Part shown: one piece after another, positions 1 to 9,110 of the stretch
Layout: every line of letters begins with the position of its first letter
Numbering within the stretch: the first letter of the stretch is position 1
IMG/VR virus record: IMGVR_UViG_3300028831_000079
Coordinates: 1 to 25,057 of that record
Direction: 5' to 3' (one strand)
Source: a virus
Length of the DNA: 25,057 bases
Translations under genes and position numbers: made by a program
The notes under the pieces: model-generated
What the model was told of the DNA's origin: nothing
What the model saw: only the letters and a program-made list of their open reading frames with translations
The model's database searches: none

Positions 1-1273
1 ACTTCCACGAGAACTGACCGAGCCCGTCCGAGCCATAACTCAGTGCACGCCCTCCGCTTGGTGCCCACTGCGAAGTGGTCGGAGGATGAGAGTTCGTGAA
101 GTTCTGTCCAGCGGTCCAACCGCTGACTTCACCGAACTCGTTGACCGCTTGAGCACGAACGAACCAGATGCCCTGGTCGATGTAGCTGGAATTCGGGACC
201 GTTTCAATCGTCGCCCCAGCGGTACGGAAGTCTTGATACGGCTCCTCAATCGTTTTGACTTCCGTAGTGAAGTTCTGATCCTTGGCTAGCTGCCAGCGAG
301 CCTTCACCCGCGGCGCATAGGCCATCGAAGACGACGCTACCCGAGCCCCCAGCACAGGCGTATTCGTGTTCACAACTGCACCGTACGTTGGCGTCACGTT
401 GGTAGGAGTCGGAACGGTATCTGCTATGCGAAAGATCGAACTATTCGCAAAATCAGAGAACCACACATCCCTGCCACCAACGACCTGCTTCGCCGCTCGC
501 ACGTACGCCTTGTACGCGCCATTCGGCAACGACTGAAGGAGGGCGAACGAGTTGGCGTTCGAGTTGGAAACTCGATAATCCAGATAAGGGATCGTGCCGG
601 CTGGTGTAAACCCACCAGAGGTGTACTGCGCCTCAGTAAAGATCAAAACCTGGAAGTCGTGCTGCTGATCCCCGTCAGGATCAGAATAACTCCACGACAC
701 CGTGGGCCGGTGAGTGTTGCCGGGGTTCGTAACATCGCCATAGTTCCCGTTGATCGCAACAGCGGAAACGCTGGGCTTCTGCGTGTACTCAACTTCAATC
801 CAGATCTGAAAAACACGCAGGCCAGCAGTTGACCCAGCATCACTAAAGACGATCTCGGATTGAATCCCGTCGAGGTAGCCCTGCGTCCACTCGTTGCCGC
901 TCTCGGGGGTAGTGTAAAGCCACTCCGACGTATATTCGTGAGGAACGGCCCATGATGCTTGGACATCAAGCATCTTTCGTTCTTCAGCACCGTAGTCAAT
1001 CCAGCCGGTGAACTGATATGTGTTTCCCGGCACATCCGTCATCAGCCGGAAGATGAGTCGAACGCGCTCAACCCGCTGGTTGTTCGTCGGGTAGATCACG
1101 TCGCTCGACATATTGAAGATGACGCTCTTGTCGCCACCTCCAGATGTAGCCAGAGCGTATGTCGAGTCGCTGCCGTCAGAAACGGCGTCGTAGAGCGTCG
1201 GCCCGCCGAACCAGCCCCAGCCGTTATTCTGGAATGTACCGTTGGGAACTAAGAATGTACTCTGATGAGGCAT
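1..1273 (-). CDS. Minor tail protein with fibronectin-like domains (partial, C-terminus outside window)
   Basis: The frame is open from the ATG at 1273 to the left edge, giving 423 residues without a stop. Residues 1-160 begin MPHQSTFLVPNGTF and look like a beta-sandwich of the kind found at the start of tail-tip proteins. Residues about 165-275 contain WSYSDPDGDQQHDFQV, a signature I associate with fibronectin-III-like repeats of phage tail proteins. A second similar domain spans about 285-390. The start codon overlaps the tape measure stop as TAATG, so translation is probably coupled. A location directly after the tape measure fits a distal-tail or baseplate/minor tail protein at the tail tip. 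The exact role (distal tail, tail-associated lysin or fibre) cannot be decided without the C-terminus. No enzymatic motif is visible in the part present. Confidence 0.82.
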   Translation of the reverse strand, partial: MPHQSTFLVPNGTFQNNGWGWFGGPTLYDAVSDGSDSTYALATSGGGDKSVIFNMSSDVIYPTNNQRVERVRLIFRLMTDVPGNTYQFTGWIDYGAEERKMLDVQASWAVPHEYTSEWLYTTPESGNEWTQGYLDGIQSEIVFSDAGSTAGLRVFQIWIEVEYTQKPSVSAVAINGNYGDVTNPGNTHRPTVSWSYSDPDGDQQHDFQVLIFTEAQYTSGGFTPAGTIPYLDYRVSNSNANSFALLQSLPNGAYKAYVRAAKQVVGGRDVWFSDFANSSIFRIADTVPTPTNVTPTYGAVVNTNTPVLGARVASSSMAYAPRVKARWQLAKDQNFTTEVKTIEEPYQDFRTAGATIETVPNSSYIDQGIWFVRAQAVNEFGEVSGWTAGQNFTNSHPPTTSQWAPSGGRALSYGSDGLGQFSWK

Positions 1274-4200
1274 TACCTACCTGCCAACGATTCAAGGTTG
1301 CGTACGAATGCTTCAGCATCGTTCGGATCAGTGATGTTCGGGAAGCTTAGATCACCGTGGAAGTGCATTTCCTTCCGGTTGAACTCGTCGCCACTTTGCA
1401 GCGGAATGATCGCCTCGTCTCGACCGCGCTCGCCAGCACGAAGGATCGTACCTTCCGCCGAACCTCGAATGATGGCTCCGTTGTAGGCACCGGGAAGTGG
1501 TCCCGAAATAAGTACATCTGCAACGGCAACGAGTCCGTCCCTGATTCGATTCTTGATCCCGTGATATACCTGCTGACCAAGCCCCGGCAGATTGCGATAC
1601 GCAGGCGTGACTTCAATGGGCTTCGTAGCGACATCAAAGGCTGTACTAAGAATTTTCCGCTTTGCTGACTTCTCGAAATCACCGAGCTTTTCGAGGACCG
1701 GCCCAACGCCCGGAATCTTTCCAAGCAACCCAGAAATTCCGCCGTCCTCCATAAGCCGAGGGCCAAGGTCGTTGTAGAGCGCAGTTGCCCGAGCGCGGTA
1801 CTTAGGATCGGTCGGAATCACATACTCGGGGTGGACGTTCGAACCTTCGCCCACGATCGCCCGAGGCTTGTTGGTGATGAATCCGTCCCGAACCTGAACC
1901 GATGGAATAGCGCCAGAAGCGACCAGAGCTTCCCAGCGGCCCATGACCGCACCCGAAGCATGAAGTTGTGTCGCCAACGGTGGCCTACCGCCTCCGCCGC
2001 CTCCGCCTTCGGTTTCTTCCTTGGGAAGATCAGGAATTCGCCCAAACCGAAGCGACTGGTTGCCGATCTTCGACGGCACGCCGATGGTGTCCATCATGGC
2101 GTTGATGGCCTCGATCAAGAAGTTACCGACGTTGATGATGCCCTGAACCAACCCTCGCCAGTGGTTCTTGATAATCAGGATGGCACCAACGATGGCCGCA
2201 CCAACTGCGGTGGGGATAGCACCAAGGGCAACTGCAATCGGGGCAACGATTGTCACCAGCCCAATCCCGATCCAATCGGTCAGTTTCTTTTGAAGATCGT
2301 CTAGAGCCGTACTCAGCTTCTCGCCAAGGCCAGCGAAGGGATTGAAGTTCAATCCCTTCTGTTCAGCCAGGTCCATATCGGCGTTGAACTGCGCAAGCCA
2401 GTCGTTCATCTTATCTTCGCCGCCCTCAAACAAGGCGTCCCACGCGTTGCCGATCTGGTCAGCGCCATCTACGCCAGTTTGAGCCATCGAATCCAAGGCG
2501 GTCTTGTTGTTCTGAATTGTCGTCACCAGATTACTGAGCGTACCTTCTACGTCAGTAATGACCGACTTCAGGCTCTCGTAATTACCCTTAAGAACTTCGA
2601 GCTTGGCGCTTTCCTCGTCATACTTCGTCTTGATGATGTCGCGAGCAGCGACCAATTCATCGACGTGCTTCTTTTGACCCTCTGTCGCCTGGTTGGCGAG
2701 TTCCCACTGCGCCTGAAGGTCGGCCACGACCTGCTTCTGGCCTAGGATCTTTGAATAGAGTTCATCGAAGGGCAGCGCCGTCATGCTGTCCTTCGTTTCG
2801 TCAATCTTCCGCTTCAGCGGGTCGAACCTCAGCGACTTCTCTAGATCCAGTCGTTCAGCTTCGTCCTGAAGGTTCTTGAGTTCTTCCTCAAGCTTTTGGA
2901 CCGCACTCATCGGTCCTTCAAGAACACCGCCGCCCTGACCTTCCATGCCAGCGATCGTGCGACGAATGCCCTCCATCTCCGCGCCCAACGGACCAAGGAT
3001 TTCGGAGCCAGCACCCGACTCTCGTAGATCCTCAAAACGACCCCGAGCAACAGTGAGGTCACCATGAAGTTCTGCGAGCCTGTTGCTCACGTCTTCAATA
3101 GACTTGTCAGCTTCCTTCATCTTGAGAAGTTCTAGACGAAGCCGCTTCTGCGCCATCTCGTTGGCAAAGATTTGGTCATCCATCTCCTTGAGACCTTCGA
3201 GGGGCGTGTCGTACAGGTTATCGAGAACCTGCTTCTGCTGGTCGAGTGCCTCCTTCAAAGCATCCGACTTCAGCTTCATCGTGTCGTAAATCCGCTGCTG
3301 CTCATCCAGAGCGCGGTTCGCATCATCCAGCGACTTCTTCAACCCAATAACAACCAGATCCTGCTGATAATACGCTTCCCGAGCAGCGTCAAGCTTCGGA
3401 CGCAGTTCATCCAGCTTGGCGATGATCCCGTCCAGAGCAGGAACCGCTTGTGGTGCTACCTCAAGCAGTTCCTTCCGTTCCTTCGAGCGTTCGATAGCCT
3501 TGTTGGCTTCGTCCAGCTTCTCCTTCCAGTTCTGGATTGCGCGAGCCTGCTGCTCCACTGTCATCGACGTGTTGGACAGGGCGCTATCCAGATCAGGCAG
3601 CAGCGAAAGATATGCAGCGATGGTGGCTGCATTCTTTTCCATTATCTCGCGCTGCTTGGCAAGCTGCTTCGGAGTCAGTTCATCGGCTGCGCCGCCTCCG
3701 CCGCCGCCAACTTTGCCGCCGCCCCGCTTGCGATTCTCGTTAGCAAGCTGCTCTTGCTTCTTCCGTTCTTCCTCCAGCATCTTCATGCGCTGGCGGTGCC
3801 AATCCTTATAGGGGATCGGGTCAGCTTTCCTTGCCTGCGTCTTCCTGACGTAATCCGTGTACTCCGCGGCATCCTTAGCTGACGACGGCGGAGTCGTCAT
3901 CTTTCGGTACGACTCTTGATCCTTAAGATCCTGAGCCGCCTTCTTCGCCTTCTCGATGTCGCTGTAATCGACCTTAAACTCCAACCACGCCTTCGGAGAA
4001 TGGCCCATTGCTCCGAAGGTAAAAATGTACTGAATTAGCTTGGCGAGGTTCATGACCTGACCAGCTACCCAATACAAGAACTTTGCAACTTGTTCCTTGT
4101 ACTTCACGAAGTACATAATGATCAGAGGAGCAAGTGCCGCAATCATCAGAACGATGTTGCCGGTGGATGCCGCACTCATCTCGGCAGTTTCTGTTGCGGT

Positions 4201-6903
4201 AACAGCCGCGCCTTCACGCATCGCAGCCTGGGCCGCTGCCGCCGACGCGGCGGCTTCTGCCGACGCCGCGGCTTGAGCCCCAGCAGCTCGTGCGGCCTGT
4301 TCGGATTGGAACGTTGCGCTCTTGGCCGCTTCCTCGTTAATGAACGTGTACGCCTCGCGCCAGCGTTCCAATGAGGTGCTAGCAGCGAGCGTTTCAGCTT
4401 CTGTAACCTTGGCGGCAGAAAGTTGAGCCGCTTCAGCGGTATTTGCCATCTCGACTTCGATGCCCTCTGAAGTCACAACCCAGACGTTGCCGCTGCTGGC
4501 AACTTCTCGCTTCATCATCTCGATAGCCAGAATCCAACGCTCCGCGATACGGTCGATCGCCGCAGCGGCATTGAGTTCAATCTGCAAGAACACTGCGCTG
4601 ATCTGTTCGCCGGCGACTTGCTGGGCTCCAACGATGGCCTGCATCGTGTCGAGGTAGACCGGATACATGCCCTCAACCGCACCCACCCAGACGGTCCCCA
4701 TGCGAGTAAAATCTGTACTCATCGTGACAGTCGTATTGGCTGCGATGAGTTCAAGCTGCTGGAACGCCTGCCCCACCCGTGCAGTGAACGCCAGCGCCGC
4801 GATCGCCATGTTGTTGAACTGGAGGATCACCTCGCCGCTGATGGCTTCGAAGAAGGTAGGGAAACCCACGAAGGTCGAGCGAAGCTGGGCAAATGCAGCT
4901 TCCGTCCCTGCGAAGAACTGGTTCCATGCTGCGGTGCTTTCGGCTGCTCCTGCCACCCAGACGCGGGTAACGACCGTAGCCGTAGTGCTAGACGTGGTTC
5001 CCAGTTCCCGAAGCCGGCCTTCGATGGCCGCAACGCCGATGTTCCAATCGCCAACGATCTGGTTGATGCTCATGGCGAAGATTTCTTCAGTCTCCGTCAT
5101 GACTCGTCGTGCGTTGGTAGCAACCGACTGGTCGAACATCAGACCTGGCCCTAGCGCCAGCGGAGTCGTTACCACTGACGCTGCGGCTGCACGAGCGGCT
5201 GCGGTTTTCTGAGACTGCATATTGATAAAGTTGACGAAGTTGGCCCGATCCGCAGCGGCCATCGTGGCGTTCGCCTGCGCCCAAGCTTCTTCGGCTGCTG
5301 CTGCCGAAGCGGCAGCAGCTTCAGCCTTCTTTTGCTCCGCTGCTGTCGCAGCAGCGAGGTCACGTTCGATTCGTGCTGCTTCACGGGCTGACCGCTGCGC
5401 CTTACGAAGTTCCAGTTCCTCCAGTTCCAATGCCAGTCGCTTGGCTTCCAGCGCCGCGGCCCGTTCCTGCGCGGCCGCTGCGGCGGCGGCTGCGGCTCGC
5501 TTAGTAGAGATCCCGAGCAACTCTGCGATTCGCAGAATGACGAATCCAGCAATCTTGAAAAGCACACCCAGCAGTGTGCTGAACGCGCCCACGTATTTGA
5601 TGACCGGACCTAGCGCAGCTAGAGCAAGGGCCAGTCCGAGAACCCATTTTAGAGTGTTCTCGTCCAGGCTCGCGAACCAAGTAACAAGCTGAACGATGCC
5701 GCCGACCAGCTTGCCAAGCAGAGGAATCATCGGAATGACGATCCGTGCCAGCGCATTCTGGAGCATGACCCAGAACTGCTGAAACTTCTTCGGATCAGAT
5801 CGCATGACCTCGGCCAACTGATCCGTCCAAAGCTTCGTAGCCTTACCTTCTGCGTTGACTTCCTTCATTGACCGAGCAACGTTGCCGTTCGCGTCGCCAA
5901 TATCCTTCAGAAGTGTGAGCGCGCGGTTGGCTTGGAAGACCCCGAAGATGTCCTTCACAATCCGAATCTGGGCATCTGGACTGAAATGCTTGAGCCGATC
6001 AGCGATGTCCTTCAGCCGCTCCGTTCCGGTTTTGGCCTTCCAGCCCATTGAATCAATCGCAATGCCAAGTTCTTTAAACGCCTTCTTCCCAGCAGTGACC
6101 GGCGCAACAACACGAATCAAGATAGTTCTCAGAGCGTTACCAGCGGAGGTGGCAGAGCCGGTAGCCGGAACCAGAGCAGAACCAAACGCAGCGAGTTCCT
6201 CGAAGCTGGAGCCAGCAGTTTCAGCCGTAGAACCAGCTTTGGTGATGATGTCAATAAGACCAGCGAACGTGATACCTGTAACGGTCTGGATGATGTTCAA
6301 CTTCTCCAGCCGCTTACGGGTATCGTCAACTGAGCCACCATAGATGGCCTGAACGGAGATGAGATTCTTCGTCACCGTTTCTAGGTCCGTGGCCGACACA
6401 ATGGATGTCTGAATCGCCAAGTCGGTCATTTTCTGAAGTGCAACTCCAGAGATACCGGCTTCAGCGAACCCAGACATCACCTTCGCCACTTCAGCCCGAT
6501 TGACGCCCCAGGCGTTCGACAACGAAGTAGCTGTGGCGTCCAGAATCTTTAGTTCCGCAGCGAGGTCACGGGTTCCATCACCGAAGACTTGATAAACCTT
6601 CCGCAATTCGGTGAGTTGCTTCTCCTGCTGCAAAAAGAAGTGAGTACCCGCGCCGATGGCTGCAAGAACTGGCAGCGTGAAGGCAAACTGAAGCTGTCTA
6701 CCCGTCCACTGAGCGTTCTTGCCCCACTTAATCAACGCGTCCCCGTTGCGGGTCAACGTTTTGCTGAAGTCCTCCAACTTCAGCGAAGCAGCGCCAGTCA
6801 TCGCCCCGAAGGAACTAAGATTGGTGCCTTTGATCGCGCTGTCGAGGCTTCGAATCGCAGCTTCCTGTTCACGCAGAACCTGGCGCGCTTGATTCGCAAG
6901 CAC
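1273..6903 (-). CDS. Tail tape measure protein
   Basis: This is the largest gene in the window (1876 residues from the GTG at 6903). It sets tail length and is threaded inside the tail tube. Residues about 100-330 match the conserved phage minor tail/tape measure domain (ATSLSNAWGVNRAEVAKVMS, then AGSSFEELAAFGSALVPATG). Hydrophobic stretches lie near 385-470 (including VLGLALALAALGPVIKYV), in the middle (NIVLMIAALAPLIIMYFVKY) and near the C-terminus (GIGLVTIVAPIAVALGAIP). An Ala-rich coiled coil covers about 469-550, and a long Lys/Glu/Gln-rich coiled coil fills the second half. The C-terminal ERGRDEAIIPLQSGDEF is typical of the family. The GTG at 6903 lacks a ribosome site. The frame stays open to an ATT at 6933, preceded by GGTGATC, which may be the true start and would add ten residues (INAILNIQIR). 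Confidence 0.96.
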   Translation of the reverse strand: MLANQARQVLREQEAAIRSLDSAIKGTNLSSFGAMTGAASLKLEDFSKTLTRNGDALIKWGKNAQWTGRQLQFAFTLPVLAAIGAGTHFFLQQEKQLTELRKVYQVFGDGTRDLAAELKILDATATSLSNAWGVNRAEVAKVMSGFAEAGISGVALQKMTDLAIQTSIVSATDLETVTKNLISVQAIYGGSVDDTRKRLEKLNIIQTVTGITFAGLIDIITKAGSTAETAGSSFEELAAFGSALVPATGSATSAGNALRTILIRVVAPVTAGKKAFKELGIAIDSMGWKAKTGTERLKDIADRLKHFSPDAQIRIVKDIFGVFQANRALTLLKDIGDANGNVARSMKEVNAEGKATKLWTDQLAEVMRSDPKKFQQFWVMLQNALARIVIPMIPLLGKLVGGIVQLVTWFASLDENTLKWVLGLALALAALGPVIKYVGAFSTLLGVLFKIAGFVILRIAELLGISTKRAAAAAAAAAQERAAALEAKRLALELEELELRKAQRSAREAARIERDLAAATAAEQKKAEAAAASAAAAEEAWAQANATMAAADRANFVNFINMQSQKTAAARAAAASVVTTPLALGPGLMFDQSVATNARRVMTETEEIFAMSINQIVGDWNIGVAAIEGRLRELGTTSSTTATVVTRVWVAGAAESTAAWNQFFAGTEAAFAQLRSTFVGFPTFFEAISGEVILQFNNMAIAALAFTARVGQAFQQLELIAANTTVTMSTDFTRMGTVWVGAVEGMYPVYLDTMQAIVGAQQVAGEQISAVFLQIELNAAAAIDRIAERWILAIEMMKREVASSGNVWVVTSEGIEVEMANTAEAAQLSAAKVTEAETLAASTSLERWREAYTFINEEAAKSATFQSEQAARAAGAQAAASAEAAASAAAAQAAMREGAAVTATETAEMSAASTGNIVLMIAALAPLIIMYFVKYKEQVAKFLYWVAGQVMNLAKLIQYIFTFGAMGHSPKAWLEFKVDYSDIEKAKKAAQDLKDQESYRKMTTPPSSAKDAAEYTDYVRKTQARKADPIPYKDWHRQRMKMLEEERKKQEQLANENRKRGGGKVGGGGGGAADELTPKQLAKQREIMEKNAATIAAYLSLLPDLDSALSNTSMTVEQQARAIQNWKEKLDEANKAIERSKERKELLEVAPQAVPALDGIIAKLDELRPKLDAAREAYYQQDLVVIGLKKSLDDANRALDEQQRIYDTMKLKSDALKEALDQQKQVLDNLYDTPLEGLKEMDDQIFANEMAQKRLRLELLKMKEADKSIEDVSNRLAELHGDLTVARGRFEDLRESGAGSEILGPLGAEMEGIRRTIAGMEGQGGGVLEGPMSAVQKLEEELKNLQDEAERLDLEKSLRFDPLKRKIDETKDSMTALPFDELYSKILGQKQVVADLQAQWELANQATEGQKKHVDELVAARDIIKTKYDEESAKLEVLKGNYESLKSVITDVEGTLSNLVTTIQNNKTALDSMAQTGVDGADQIGNAWDALFEGGEDKMNDWLAQFNADMDLAEQKGLNFNPFAGLGEKLSTALDDLQKKLTDWIGIGLVTIVAPIAVALGAIPTAVGAAIVGAILIIKNHWRGLVQGIINVGNFLIEAINAMMDTIGVPSKIGNQSLRFGRIPDLPKEETEGGGGGGGRPPLATQLHASGAVMGRWEALVASGAIPSVQVRDGFITNKPRAIVGEGSNVHPEYVIPTDPKYRARATALYNDLGPRLMEDGGISGLLGKIPGVGPVLEKLGDFEKSAKRKILSTAFDVATKPIEVTPAYRNLPGLGQQVYHGIKNRIRDGLVAVADVLISGPLPGAYNGAIIRGSAEGTILRAGERGRDEAIIPLQSGDEFNRKEMHFHGDLSFPNITDPNDAEAFVRNLESLAGR

Positions 6904-6938
6904 GCGGATCTGGATGTTCAGGATGGCGTTAATTCAGA

Positions 6939-7702
6939 TCACCGCCCGCGTCTGCTTTGCGGCGGCTTGTTCTTCGCGGCTTGCTTCGCATCCCAGCTAG
7001 CTTGTTCGTTGAAGATAATCATGAAGTCCTCAACCAACTTCGGATGCTGCGCGTACAAACCCCCCGGAACCGGAAGATGGTTCCATCGCATTGCGGCACA
7101 CATCGAGAAGAGACGCATGGATTCCGTGGGGTGTTCGACCTCCACCCCACGGACCCACTTCTCTACCTTCTCGCGGAAGAGTCTTTTCCCGCTTCTTCCT
7201 CAAGCTTCTTCTCCCGCATTTCCTTGAGGGAGTCAATCTCCTTGTCGATGTCCTCGACGGTCATCTCGGCCATGAGCCAAGGGTTCGCCTTGCGAACCTC
7301 CTTCTCAATCACGTCGATGACCTTCGGCGGAGCGAGGTCGAGGAAGTCGTCCAGATTGCGTGAGGTGAAGGGCAGCGGCGTACCGTTGCGGTAGACATTC
7401 CAGCCACAGATCGCCACCTTGAGCAGAGCGTGCCGCTCGTCACCGGGAGCCATCCGCATCTTCGCGTCGCCCGTCGCCCGCTGGATCACAACGTCACGGT
7501 TGACGGAGTTCTGGTACTTCCGCTTCTGCCCTTCGTTGAGCACCTTGTGTTCGATGAACTGCTTGCCATCGGGAAGGTAGACGACGTGCGTTTCCTCAAA
7601 CCCGAAGTAGTCAACGACAACCGATTCGGTCAGCGGAATGCCGGCCGCGGTCATGTTGGCCTCAGTTGCAGCAATCTGGTCGTCAGTCATTACGTCAGCC
7701 AT
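6939..7702 (-). CDS. Tail assembly chaperone, -1 frameshift long form (lambda gpGT-like)
   Basis: Joining the upstream frame to the downstream frame by a -1 slip at 7190-7184 gives a 254-residue protein: 173 residues of the short form, then 81 residues running to the TGA at 6939. The junction reads through GKRLFREKVEKWVRG into VEVEHPTESMRLFSM. The downstream part has no convincing ribosome site of its own, only an internal GTG at 7145. It contains a Trp/Pro-rich motif (RWNHLPVPGGLYAQHPKLVE) typical of the second chaperone domain, which contacts the tail tube protein. The zero-frame codons are GCG GGA AAA, so the slippery site has the correct X XXY YYZ phase. The long to short ratio normally matters for tail assembly; it cannot be estimated here. 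Confidence 0.85.
7163..7702 (-). CDS. Tail assembly chaperone, short form (lambda gpG-like)
   Basis: This 179-residue protein lies between the tail tube and tape measure genes, the invariant place for tail assembly chaperones in long-tailed phages. It starts at an ATG with a strong AGGAGG eight or so bases upstream. The sequence is acidic and helical, and ends in a charged segment (MREKKLEEEAGKDSSARR). In lambda-type phages the short form binds the tape measure protein and keeps it soluble until the tube polymerises around it. The gene ends six codons after a GGGAAAA slippery heptamer, where a fraction of ribosomes should shift to the -1 frame and make the longer form. Family membership rests mainly on position and on the frameshift, because these proteins are poorly conserved. 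Confidence 0.88.
   Translation of the reverse strand: MADVMTDDQIAATEANMTAAGIPLTESVVVDYFGFEETHVVYLPDGKQFIEHKVLNEGQKRKYQNSVNRDVVIQRATGDAKMRMAPGDERHALLKVAICGWNVYRNGTPLPFTSRNLDDFLDLAPPKVIDVIEKEVRKANPWLMAEMTVEDIDKEIDSLKEMREKKLEEEAGKDSSARR
7184..7190 (-). promoter_or_regulatory. Programmed -1 ribosomal frameshift site GGGAAAA
   Basis: On the minus strand the heptamer GGGAAAA sits in the phase G GGA AAA relative to the short chaperone frame. It has the same form as the GGGAAAG site of lambda G/GT. The zero frame ends six codons later at TAG (7165-7163), while the -1 frame stays open for 81 codons with protein-like sequence. No obvious strong downstream stem was found by eye. Confidence 0.85.
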
Positions 7703-7751
7703 CGGACCTCCTAGTGTCCTTTAGTTGGAGTTCTGTAGATGAAAGTTGCAG

Positions 7752-8765
7752 TTACTGAACCGTAGCAACATCGTTCTTCAGCACGAACGTTGCAGCGTTG
7801 GCCGCAAGCGAAGGCCGAAGTGCTTGAATCTCGATGGTTTCCTCAATCACGTCGTCACCGTTGGGGGTCACAGCGTGCGGCTTGAGGACCGCGTTCGGAA
7901 GTGTCACGGTCAGAGTGTACGGCGTGTTCGGAGTACCACCGGGGATGATGTCACACGAAGTCATGGTGATGACGACCGGCTGCTTCGTCGGCATACAGGT
8001 CGGGGCCGTCGATGCCGCCGTACCATACACCGCCTGCCGCCAGATACCAGAGTCAACTGGCCGAAGCACGATACTGGCCTGCACGTCACGCCGCTTCTCT
8101 GTAATTTCACCAAGGAAGAACGAACCCAGCCGGAAGTCGTCATCCTCCATGTTGTTGTTCACGTCGAGGGTAAACGACTTAGCCTGAAGGGTGACAGCAT
8201 TCAGGGTAATCGAGATGTTCGTTCCAGTAATGAGCGGCGAGTTGTCGTAGAGCGTGCCAGCCGGGTTAGTCGCCGTCGCACCAGCAATCTGGTTCTTGGC
8301 GATCATCCCAACAGTCGCCATCAGATAACCGTTGGCTTCCGCTTCCATGTGGAAGGTGTTGACCTTCACATCGTTGTAGCGGAACGTTTCGAACGTGCCA
8401 CCGATGTTCTCTTCAATTGAGAGAATCGGCAGCGCCGTGGAAACGGGGTTGTAGGTGTGAGTCGTCACACCAGTCGTAGTGGCGGTCGTCGGCGCTCCAA
8501 GGAGAGCCTTCAGAATGATCGTGAGTTCCTTGAAGCGGGCGTACATTTCATAGTCGCCCGCCCACGCGATCGTACCGAGAAGGGCGTCGGGCATATCCCG
8601 GCTGCCGCCGATCTCAGGATCGGGGATCAGAAGTTCACGAGTCGGCGCAAGCGTTCCACTGCGCAGCTTGACCGCGATTCCCGCGGTGCCGGTGTCGGCC
8701 TGGTACGTGCCAGCCACCGACTGCGACCGCAGCATGATGTAGCCATTCTGGCTTGAGAAACCCAT
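7752..8765 (-). CDS. Major tail tube protein
   Basis: The 337-residue product starts MGFSSQNGYIMLRSQSVAG, with GGAGG eight bases before the ATG. The N-terminal pattern (GTYQADTGTAGIAVKLRSGT, then LLIPDPEIGGSRDMPDALLG) and the beta-rich remainder fit tail tube proteins of siphoviruses, which stack as hexameric rings around the tape measure. The gene lies directly before the chaperone pair and after the tail completion genes, which is the canonical place. The product is larger than minimal tube proteins (about 200 residues). The C-terminal third (about residues 230-337) may be an added surface domain with an Ig-like fold; that is inference from beta-rich spacing only. Confidence 0.88.
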   Translation of the reverse strand: MGFSSQNGYIMLRSQSVAGTYQADTGTAGIAVKLRSGTLAPTRELLIPDPEIGGSRDMPDALLGTIAWAGDYEMYARFKELTIILKALLGAPTTATTTGVTTHTYNPVSTALPILSIEENIGGTFETFRYNDVKVNTFHMEAEANGYLMATVGMIAKNQIAGATATNPAGTLYDNSPLITGTNISITLNAVTLQAKSFTLDVNNNMEDDDFRLGSFFLGEITEKRRDVQASIVLRPVDSGIWRQAVYGTAASTAPTCMPTKQPVVITMTSCDIIPGGTPNTPYTLTVTLPNAVLKPHAVTPNGDDVIEETIEIQALRPSLAANAATFVLKNDVATVQ

Positions 8766-8768
8766 TGC

Positions 8769-9098
8769 CTATGCCTCCGCGGGGGCCTCGGGAGCCGGTG
8801 CTTCCACCGTCTGCGGTTGCGCTTGGGCCTCAGCGGCGGCGAGCAAACTCGCAGCCGACCCTTCGATTCCTGCCATCGCAGCGAGTTCCTGCGAACGTGC
8901 AAGCTGTGCTTCAAGTTGCGCCTTCTCAGCTTGGAACTTCGCTTCGTGGTATGCCCGAGAAGCTTCCTGCTCCTTGCGATACCGTTCCACGTTCGACTCG
9001 TAGAGCTGCTGCCGCAGAGAGTCGAGTTCAGCCGCCCTCGCTGCGTAGTCGTCCGTTTCGGGTGCCACCTGAGATTGGGTCTGACGACCGTTAGCCAT
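8769..9098 (-). CDS. Small coiled-coil protein of unknown function
   Basis: The 109-residue product begins MANGRQTQSQVAPETDD behind a perfect ribosome site (AAGGAGG, ten bases before the ATG), so it is very likely translated. Residues about 15-75 form a continuous charged helix rich in Ala, Glu, Gln and Arg (DSLRQQLYESNVERYRKEQE) that should be a coiled coil. The C-terminal 25 residues are low-complexity Ala/Pro/Glu. There are no cysteines and no membrane segment. It lies between the tail terminator candidate and the tail tube gene, with three bases to the tube gene, so it is made in the same operon. I do not recognise a family. A minor virion component or an assembly helper would fit, without direct support. 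Confidence 0.75.
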   Translation of the reverse strand: MANGRQTQSQVAPETDDYAARAAELDSLRQQLYESNVERYRKEQEASRAYHEAKFQAEKAQLEAQLARSQELAAMAGIEGSAASLLAAAEAQAQPQTVEAPAPEAPAEA

Positions 9099-9110
9099 GC
9101 TGGAGCCTCC

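Noticed and set aside
3172-3882. Plus-strand frame of 236 codons inside the tape measure gene
   Set aside because: It is antisense to the coiled-coil part of a clear tape measure protein and has no ribosome site or recognisable domain.
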